From Lysobacteraceae bacterium (GTDB taxonomy: Bacteria; Pseudomonadota; Gammaproteobacteria; Xanthomonadales; Xanthomonadaceae): DNA of 5,241 bases. The position numbers were made by a program, and so were the translations under genes. Where the stretch lies: NCBI GenBank assembly GCA_017990865.1, contig JAGNNB010000250.1:1-5241 (forward strand). Direction: 5' to 3'. The notes under the pieces are model-generated. The model ran no database searches. It had not been told where the DNA came from and saw only the letters and a program-made list of their open reading frames with translations. Positions 1 to 4,236 of this stretch are shown here, piece by piece. Each line of letters opens with the position of its first letter. The first letter of the stretch is position 1.

Positions 1-953
1 GGGCCGACCAAATAGGTTTCGCCCGAATCGCCGAGACCCACGTCGTTCCATTTGCCTTTGAAGGTCATGATTTCTTTGACGCGGTCGATCGGCAACTGCA
101 CGATGAAGACGCCGATGGTCTTGCCGTTCTGCACGATCGGGGTGCTGACGAACGACGCCTGATCGTCGTAGGACGGCCGATACGTCGCGTAGTCGGTGAT
201 GAACACGTCGTCCGGGGTCTTCGCGGCCGCGGCTTTCGAGAAGGCTTGGCCAAGGCCGGCTTGCGCCCAAGGGCCGTTGCGCAGATTGGTGGCGAAGTCC
301 AGTTCCTTGAAGTAGGTGTAGACGACGAAGCCGGTTTGCGCATCGACGAGGAAGAAGTCGTACAGGCCGTAGTTCTGCACAGCGCGGCGGGCATAAGGAT
401 GGATGCGCGCATGCACGGCGTTGTAGGCCGAACCATCGGTCGCTTGATCCAGATCGTTCTTCCTGCCCAGAGGATTCGGGTTGCCTGCGATGTAGGCGTA
501 CTGAGCGGCGAGCGTCTGTGGCGGCAGCGTCTCGACCAGTTTCGAGATGTCGGCGTTCTGACCGGGGTTGCGGATGCGGTATTGCTTGCCGAAATCGTTG
601 CGGTAATAGTCGGAGAGCGCGGCCTTGGCGCGGGCCAAATCGGTCCCGGCGACCATCTGCGGCTGCGTGGCGGTGGTGTCGATCAACGCCTGACGCACTT
701 CCGCCGTGTTCGACACGGTTCGCATCAAGTCGCGGACGTTTTCGAAGTAAGCGACGATTTCTTCTTGTTTGCCGGCGCGGATCGACGCCATCTGGTCGTA
801 GGCGCGTTGATCGAGCGCGGCCGCGGATTGGCGGCTGGCGTAGTAGCCCAATGCCAAGGCCAGCAACAGCAACGGAATGAGCGTCAGCGCCGCGGTGCCC
901 GCGACGAGTCGGCCACGGATGCTGCCCAGAAAGGGAATCGAAGTGTTAGCCAT
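1..953 (-). CDS. Methyl-accepting chemoreceptor with dCache-like sensor, 5' part (C-terminus beyond left edge)
   Basis: Reading the minus strand from ATG at 953 gives an uninterrupted frame of 317 codons to the window edge. The protein begins MANTSIPFLG, then has a hydrophobic helix at about residues 17-38 (LTLIPLLLLALALGYYAS region) followed by a long soluble segment. That segment carries signatures I know from double-Cache chemoreceptors: YDFFLVDAQTGFVVYTYFKE at about 198-217, then DFATNL at 219-224 and a second Cache half ending in GDSGETYLVGP at the edge. The expected second membrane helix, HAMP and methyl-accepting coiled coil lie outside the window. The likely role is to sense a small periplasmic ligand and control a CheA-type kinase through the CheW protein encoded just upstream. 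An AAGGA ribosome site lies 10 bases before the start, and the gap to the CheW gene is 78 bases. It does not look like classical PilJ in its sensor part. The receptor family is fairly sure; the ligand is unknown. Confidence 0.9.
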   Translation of the reverse strand, partial: MANTSIPFLGSIRGRLVAGTAALTLIPLLLLALALGYYASRQSAAALDQRAYDQMASIRAGKQEEIVAYFENVRDLMRTVSNTAEVRQALIDTTATQPQMVAGTDLARAKAALSDYYRNDFGKQYRIRNPGQNADISKLVETLPPQTLAAQYAYIAGNPNPLGRKNDLDQATDGSAYNAVHARIHPYARRAVQNYGLYDFFLVDAQTGFVVYTYFKELDFATNLRNGPWAQAGLGQAFSKAAAAKTPDDVFITDYATYRPSYDDQASFVSTPIVQNGKTIGVFIVQLPIDRVKEIMTFKGKWNDVGLGDSGETYLVG

Positions 954-1031
954 GCCGGAACATTCCTTAAGTCTGTCGTGACCGAATCTGTCGTTGCTGT
1001 TGCTATTGGGATCGCGATGCGTTGCGCTGCG

Positions 1032-1571
1032 TCAGCGACCGCTCGCGGGTACTTGCGCCGCCGCGTTCGCGATCCAACGCAGAATATCGAATTCGTGCGC
1101 CCGGCCCAGATCGCTTTCGAAGATCCGCGATACGTAAGGCGCCAAGGCCTCGGGAATCGCGATGGCGTCGGCTTCGGGCATCGTCGACGCGCCGTGGCGC
1201 GATGTCGCGTCGGCGGCGCTCGATGCGCGAGTCAAGGTCGGGGATTCGCTGCACACCAGCGCGCATGCGGAGGCTTGCGCGCCGAGATTCACGGAGGCGA
1301 TTTGTTCCCGTTCGGCGCGCTCGGGCGGCAAGCCGGCCCACTCGGCCAAATCGAATACTGGGATCAAGTTACCGCGCTGGCTGACCACGCCGCGGAACCA
1401 AGGCCGCGTGTTCGGCACCTGCACGGCATGCGCTTCGATCAACACCTGCATCGCCAGCCCTTGCGGAAGAACCAGCCAGGGCAGCGCTCGATGCGGCCGG
1501 AACGCGATCCGGGCAACGCCGGTCGCGGCTGCGACGTCGGGCGTTGCGATGTCGATCTCAGGCGCCGACAT
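1032..1571 (-). CDS. CheW/PilI-type chemotaxis coupling protein
   Basis: This encodes 179 residues, a normal size for PilI-type CheW adaptors, which link receptors to the CheA-class kinase in cytoplasmic arrays. The family signature is RGVVSQRGNLIPVFDL at residues 60-75, with the paired RG turns and the PVFDL strand typical of CheW domains. A Ser/Thr/Ala-rich stretch at about 108-132 (SESPTLTRASSAADATSRHG region) interrupts the second half of the fold, so that part matches poorly, and the tail PYVSRIFESD at 145-154 resumes a structured segment. The start is ATG at 1571, only 2 bases after the TGA of the upstream receiver gene. No good Shine-Dalgarno motif precedes it, so translation is probably coupled to that gene. 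It lies between the receiver gene and the chemoreceptor gene, as in pilGHIJ-type operons. Whether it is the main pilI or a paralogue from a second pathway cannot be told here. Confidence 0.9.
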   Translation of the reverse strand: MSAPEIDIATPDVAAATGVARIAFRPHRALPWLVLPQGLAMQVLIEAHAVQVPNTRPWFRGVVSQRGNLIPVFDLAEWAGLPPERAEREQIASVNLGAQASACALVCSESPTLTRASSAADATSRHGASTMPEADAIAIPEALAPYVSRIFESDLGRAHEFDILRWIANAAAQVPASGR

Positions 1572-1573
1572 GG

Positions 1574-1933
1574 TCAGCTATAGGCTTTCAGCGTGTCGAG
1601 AATCTGGTCGGACGAATACGGCTTGCCGATCAACGCTTTCGCGCCCTGCATCTTGGCCCAGATATGGTCCGCTTTCTGACTCTTGCTGGAAACGAACACC
1701 ACCGGAATCGACTTCGTGTCCGGGTTGGACTGCAACTGGCGGCAGGCTTCGTAACCGTCCATGTCGGGCATGATGATGTCGAGAAAAATCAACGAAGGTT
1801 TTTCGGCCGCCGCTTTTTGCACGGCTTCCGCTCCATTGGACGCGGTGACCGAATGCCAGCCGGCGTCGGTCAGGATGCTGCGAAGGTTGGCCAGTTCGGC
1901 GGCGGAATCGTCGCAGATCAAGATTTTGGGCAT
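1574..1933 (-). CDS. PilH-type single-domain response regulator
   Basis: This is a stand-alone receiver of 119 residues that starts MPKILICDDS. All phosphotransfer residues are present: acidic pair D8 and D9, phosphoacceptor D52 in FLDIIMPDMDG, the switch Ser at 82 in VVFVSS, and K104-P105 in the IGKPY loop. The stretch WAKMQGAK just before that lysine resembles PilH proteins (WGxRQGA). It should accept phosphate from the CheA/ChpA-type kinase of this pathway, either as output or as a phosphate sink. I chose ATG at 1933 because a GGAG motif lies 6 bases upstream and the protein then begins directly with the first receiver strand. The longer in-frame start at 1945 adds METH, places that ribosome site inside the coding region and has no Shine-Dalgarno of its own. 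The gene is followed after 2 bases by the CheW gene. The family is certain; the exact pathway partner is inferred. Confidence 0.93.
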   Translation of the reverse strand: MPKILICDDSAAELANLRSILTDAGWHSVTASNGAEAVQKAAAEKPSLIFLDIIMPDMDGYEACRQLQSNPDTKSIPVVFVSSKSQKADHIWAKMQGAKALIGKPYSSDQILDTLKAYS

Positions 1934-1938
1934 GTGCG

Positions 1939-1943
1939 TCTCC
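1939..1943 (-). promoter_or_regulatory. Ribosome binding site deciding the start of the PilH-type gene
   Basis: On the minus strand the sequence reads GGAGACGCACATG, so GGAGA sits 5-6 bases before the ATG at 1933. It overlaps the alternative upstream ATG at 1945, which has no ribosome site of its own. This favours the shorter protein. Confidence 0.7.
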
Positions 1944-2008
1944 ATGGATTTCGAACAGGGCGCGCGTCTTGCGCGGGCGATACGGATTCGGGGGCGGGTC
2001 GGTCGCGA

Positions 2009-2112
2009 TCGAGCGAAAGGATCGGGAGATCGGCTCGGACGACCGGTTCGGGCGACCAGATCGGACGACCAGGCCGGACGTCCAGGTCGTACGATCAGGT
2101 CAGATCATCGGA
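2009..2112. repeat. Degenerate 13-base tandem repeat between the two response-regulator genes
   Basis: Eight back-to-back 13-base units fill most of the 179-base gap between the PilG-like stop codon and the PilH-type start. The plus-strand consensus is TCGGACGACCAGG. The five core units at 2035-2047, 2048-2060, 2061-2073, 2074-2086 and 2087-2099 match it at 11, 11, 13, 11 and 11 positions. The flanking units at 2009-2021, 2022-2034 and 2100-2112 match at only 7 or 8 positions and look decayed. The next unit would start at 2113, inside the PilG-like stop codon. Several units contain short palindromes (GGACGTCC, ACCGGT, TCGTACGA), so the transcript could fold. No U-tract follows, so a terminator is not indicated. 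The period is not a multiple of three, so this is not coding. Confidence 0.8.
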
Positions 2113-2958
2113 TCAGGAGCGATAACCGCGTGCGAGCAATTGCGCGCGGTCGTTGCGGAAGTGTTTCAACAGGGCTTTATCCACCGCTTGGCGGAACGTT
2201 TCCCAGGTGATCGGTTTGGTGAGGTAGCTGTCGCAGCCCGACAGGGCGCCGCGCGCGCGGTCGAAGGGCGAAGAACGGCTGGTCAGCATCAGCACGGGCA
2301 TCAGCCGGGTGTACGGGTTGTGTTTGATCTTTCGGCACAGCTCGTAACCGTCGGTGCCGGGCATCACCACGTCCAAGAACGCGAGGTCGTAGCTGCGCTG
2401 CTTGAGCAGCGCCATCGCCGCCTCGGCGCTATCGGCCTGATCGCAGGTGATACCCAAACGATCCAGCGCCTGACGCAACTGCTCGCGCACGGTCAGGCTG
2501 TCGTCCACCACGAGGGCGGAGAGCTGCACCGCCTGTTCGGACGCGATCGTTTTATTGAACACCGATTCGGCCACCGAGGTCGTCGCCGCCGACGCGGTCG
2601 CCGCCGCCGGGTGGTGGCTGACTTTGCTGCCGGTGAACTCGTGTTCGGCGAGATCCTGCAGTACTTTCATCACCTGCAGAAACAACGACTTGCGCTCGAT
2701 CCGGTAGCGGGTGTCCCCGGCCAGGCCGTGATCGGAAATCGTCACCGAAATCAGTTGCGGATGGCGCTGACGCAACTCGTGATACAGCGTCAGCGAGACC
2801 GGCGAGCTGGCGTCGACGATCGCGACCCGCGGTTCGTGGGCGTTTTCGGCCTGAACCGCGTGGAAGGCGAATTTGGCGCTTCCGGCGCGATTGATCACGA
2901 TCTCGAGCAGACGCGAGTCCCGGGCCGTCAACCCGCACAAAGCTACCGTGTAAGCCAT
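2113..2958 (-). CDS. PilG-like response regulator with degenerate receiver-like N-domain and C-terminal receiver
   Basis: The protein has 281 residues. The C-terminal half (about 147-268) is a full receiver: D152-D153 in LVVDDS, phosphoacceptor D196 in FLDVVMPGTDG, T226 in LMLTS, and K248-P249 in YLTKP. A short Ala/Ser/Thr-rich linker (about 113-140) joins it to an N-terminal domain of about 108 residues. That domain has a receiver-like strand order (YTVALCG, RVAIVDASSP with D49 at the phosphosite position, ISVTIS) but lacks the acidic pair and a clear Lys-Pro loop. It is probably a pseudo-receiver used for binding. As first gene of the operon it is the likely output regulator of the chemosensory pathway, for example for type IV pili. 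The start is ATG at 2958 with a GGAGG site 9 bases upstream. Canonical PilG is a single receiver of about half this length, so paralogy is possible. Confidence 0.9.
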   Translation of the reverse strand: MAYTVALCGLTARDSRLLEIVINRAGSAKFAFHAVQAENAHEPRVAIVDASSPVSLTLYHELRQRHPQLISVTISDHGLAGDTRYRIERKSLFLQVMKVLQDLAEHEFTGSKVSHHPAAATASAATTSVAESVFNKTIASEQAVQLSALVVDDSLTVREQLRQALDRLGITCDQADSAEAAMALLKQRSYDLAFLDVVMPGTDGYELCRKIKHNPYTRLMPVLMLTSRSSPFDRARGALSGCDSYLTKPITWETFRQAVDKALLKHFRNDRAQLLARGYRS

Positions 2959-2967
2959 TGCGTACCG

Positions 2968-2972
2968 CCTCC
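2968..2972 (-). promoter_or_regulatory. Strong ribosome binding site of the PilG-like gene
   Basis: The minus strand reads GGAGGCGGTACGCAATG. A full GGAGG lies 9 bases before the ATG at 2958, which fixes the start of the first operon gene. Confidence 0.75.
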
Positions 2973-3008
2973 GAACCCAAGTGAGTGTTAGCCGTTGCGA
3001 AACGATAC

Positions 3009-3026
3009 AAGCAAATTCGATGCCAA
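3009..3026 (-). promoter_or_regulatory. Candidate sigma-54 (RpoN) -24/-12 promoter of the chemosensory operon
   Basis: The minus strand reads TTGGCATCGAATTTGCTT. This fits the sigma-54 pattern TTGGCAC-N5-TTGCW with the diagnostic GG and GC dinucleotides separated by exactly 10 bases (GG at 3024-3023, GC at 3012-3011). Transcription would start near 2999, leaving a leader of about 40 bases before the ATG at 2958 that contains the GGAGG site. I see no equally good sigma-70 pair with correct spacing on this strand. Sigma-54 promoters need an enhancer-binding activator such as PilR, FleQ or NtrC types. No specific activator site is recognised here. Confidence 0.6.
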
Positions 3027-3036
3027 ATATTTGACA
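3021..3036. promoter_or_regulatory. 16-base inverted repeat overlapping the -24 element (possible operator)
   Basis: TGCCAAATATTTGACA pairs at 7 of 8 positions around its centre and contains the perfect 10-base palindrome CAAATATTTG at 3024-3033. Its left arm is the -24 box of the sigma-54-like promoter read on the other strand, so a protein bound here could block or modulate that promoter. The A/T-rich dyad stands out in a GC-rich region. No regulator family is assigned. Confidence 0.4.
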
Positions 3037-3329
3037 CCGGACATATCCGCGATGCGTTCGCCTTGCGATTTACTTGTCGTCGCGCATTCCCCGGACGCCA
3101 GTATCGCGCCCATGCGATCGGGATCGGTGGGGAATTGTCAGGACTTGCCCCGAAATGCGACGGATTAGGGCAGATTCCCGCACTCTCCAGCGGTCCCGCG
3201 CTCCACGGCCACCGTCCCCTAAGATGAACGACTGAGCGCAATCCCGCCTAGAATCCGCCTCAATTGGTTAAATATGAGTTAATCTGCCCTCGCTCCCCCC
3301 GAGTCACCGTCCGAATCCTTTCGACATTT

Positions 3330-3335
3330 AGGAGG
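3330..3335 (+). promoter_or_regulatory. Strong ribosome binding site before the GTG start of the TorF-family gene
   Basis: AGGAGG at 3330-3335 is followed after 5 bases (TTAAA) by GTG at 3341. The motif is a full anti-Shine-Dalgarno match and establishes the GTG start, after which the signal peptide begins at once. Confidence 0.85.
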
Positions 3336-3340
3336 TTAAA

Positions 3341-4048
3341 GTGCGTAAGCAACTGATTACTTTGGCTTTATTGGCGCTGATGCCGCTCGCTGCGCAGGCG
3401 CAGGAAGAAGATAGCGCCGGCTTCAATTGGAACGCCGCCGCCACGTCCGAATACATGTTCCGCGGCATTTCGCAGACCGACGACCATGCGGCCATTCAGG
3501 CCGGCGCCGGTTATAGCTGGTCCAACGGGTTCTACGTCGGCGGCTGGGCCTCCAACGTGGACTTCGGCGCTGCCGACCAAGACACCGATGCCGAAATCGA
3601 TACGTTCGTCGGCTGGAACGGCGATCTGGGCGCGACCAACCTCGACGTGCAATTGGTCCGCTACAACTATGTCGGCGAACCCGACGGCGTGGATTACGCG
3701 TACAACGAAGTGATCGGCAAGCTCACCTTCGCCGAGAACTACACCGCGACCCTCGGTTACACCAACGATTACCTGAACACCAGCACCGACAGCGTGTATC
3801 TGGGCATGGGCGGTAGCTGGGACGTCGGCCACGACATCAATCTGACCGCGGGCATCGGCTACACCACGCTCGACAACGATTTGGCGTCCGAAGACGGCTA
3901 TCTGGACTATTCGATCGGCGCCAACCGCGACTTCGGGCCGGTCAACATCGGTCTGGGTTACGTCGGTACCGACAACAATGCCGAAGACGTGTTCGGTGAA
4001 GACAATGCCGAAGACAAGGTCGTGTTGACCTTCTCGGTCGGCGGTTGA
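3341..4048 (+). CDS. TorF family putative porin (Gcw_chp-type outer-membrane protein)
   Basis: The protein has 235 residues. It starts with a classic signal peptide: MRK, a hydrophobic core LITLALLALMPLA, then AQA at 18-20, with predicted cleavage before QEED. The mature part has alternating short aromatic strands and acidic turns, as in a small beta-barrel. It begins with the family's conserved N-terminal block: FNWNAAATSEYMFRGISQTD (28-47), then GWASNVDFG (68-76). Members are annotated as TorF family putative porins of the outer membrane; the transported substrate is not established. Translation starts at GTG with an AGGAGG site. The tail contains an in-frame acidic duplication (NAED at 213-216 and 222-225). 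It ends VVLTFSVGG rather than with the terminal Phe usual for barrel proteins. The gene stands alone on the plus strand and converges with tdh at a shared terminator. Family assignment is good, function low. Confidence 0.88.
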   Translation: MRKQLITLALLALMPLAAQAQEEDSAGFNWNAAATSEYMFRGISQTDDHAAIQAGAGYSWSNGFYVGGWASNVDFGAADQDTDAEIDTFVGWNGDLGATNLDVQLVRYNYVGEPDGVDYAYNEVIGKLTFAENYTATLGYTNDYLNTSTDSVYLGMGGSWDVGHDINLTAGIGYTTLDNDLASEDGYLDYSIGANRDFGPVNIGLGYVGTDNNAEDVFGEDNAEDKVVLTFSVGG

Positions 4049-4077
4049 TCGCAAGCGGTCGACTGTAGTTACCGATT

Positions 4078-4095
4078 CGGGCGCTTCGGCGCCCG
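4078..4095 (+). terminator. UUCG hairpin just upstream of the main terminator
   Basis: CGGGCGC-TTCG-GCGCCCG forms a perfect 7-base-pair stem with a UUCG tetraloop, starting 30 bases after the TorF-family stop codon. No T-tract follows directly, so it is more likely an accessory or 3'-protecting hairpin paired with the stronger terminator just downstream. Confidence 0.5.
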
Positions 4096-4100
4096 GTCGC

Positions 4101-4128
4101 AAAAAAAGCGCCTTCGGGCGCTTTTTTT
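4101..4128. terminator. Bidirectional intrinsic terminator between the TorF-family gene and tdh
   Basis: AAAAAAAGCGCC-TTCG-GGCGCTTTTTTT is a perfect 12-base inverted repeat. It has a G/C-rich 5-base-pair core, a four-base loop and seven T residues following the stem on either strand (UUCG loop on plus, CGAA on minus). It sits between convergent genes, 52 bases after the plus-strand stop codon and 97 bases past the tdh stop, so it should end both transcripts. Confidence 0.9.
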
Positions 4129-4166
4129 GTGGCGATGCCGTTCGCGATCCGTCGCACGCGCCTGCC

Positions 4167-4236
4167 GGTCGCGAGCTCCAAGCGGTCGCGAGCTCCAATC
4201 GGCTGCGGCTCCAATCGGTCGCGAATCAGTTCCAGC
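4167..4236. repeat. Short 17-base tandem repeat across the 3' end of tdh
   Basis: Two adjacent 17-base units, 4167-4183 and 4184-4200 (GGTCGCGAGCTCCAAGC and GGTCGCGAGCTCCAATC), differ at a single base. A third unit of 16 bases at 4201-4216 keeps GCTCCAATC, and a diverged fourth unit at 4217-4236 (GGTCGCGA...TTCCAGC) includes the tdh stop codon (4226-4228) and last codons. The array fills the space between the tdh stop and the terminator side and shows no coding potential. Confidence 0.75.

Larger units (their letters stand above)
2959..3340. other. Divergent intergenic region, no gene seen
   Basis: These 382 bases separate the minus-strand chemosensory operon from the plus-strand outer-membrane protein gene. 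The left part holds the operon leader, sigma-54-like promoter and dyad. The centre (about 3040-3225) shows no convincing coding frame, and a 7-base inverted repeat ATTCCCC (3086-3092) / GGGGAAT (3129-3135) is the only structure I noticed. The right part is AT-richer and should carry the promoter for the porin-like gene. A weak candidate is TAGAAT at 3249-3254 with a poor -35 (TGAACG, 3225-3230). An imperfect dyad GGTTAA-N7-TTAATC lies at 3266-3284. None of these promoter calls is firm. Confidence 0.5.

Noticed and set aside
246..1583. A 445-codon plus-strand open frame antisense to the receptor and CheW genes
   Set aside because: It is a GC-rich mirror frame. The protein is Arg/Gly/Val-rich without recognisable domains, and the minus strand holds clear family proteins over the same bases.
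2022..2112. CRISPR array or protein-coding repeat
   Set aside because: Units are 13 bases without spacers, and the period is not a multiple of three.
1969..2991. A 340-codon plus-strand open frame over the PilG-like gene
   Set aside because: It is antisense to a gene with a complete receiver domain, it runs through the 13-base repeat, and its composition is Arg/His-rich and family-less.
3031..3036. TTGACA on the plus strand as a sigma-70 -35 box
   Set aside because: No acceptable -10 hexamer lies 16-18 bases downstream, and the motif is explained as the right arm of the dyad.
2985..3227. An 80-codon plus-strand frame in the divergent intergenic region
   Set aside because: It has a GTG start without Shine-Dalgarno, overlaps the sigma-54-like promoter and dyad, and shows no recognisable protein features.
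3368..4198. A 276-codon minus-strand open frame antisense to the TorF-family gene
   Set aside because: It crosses the bidirectional terminator, has no ribosome site that I can see, and mirrors a plus-strand gene with signal peptide and family motifs.
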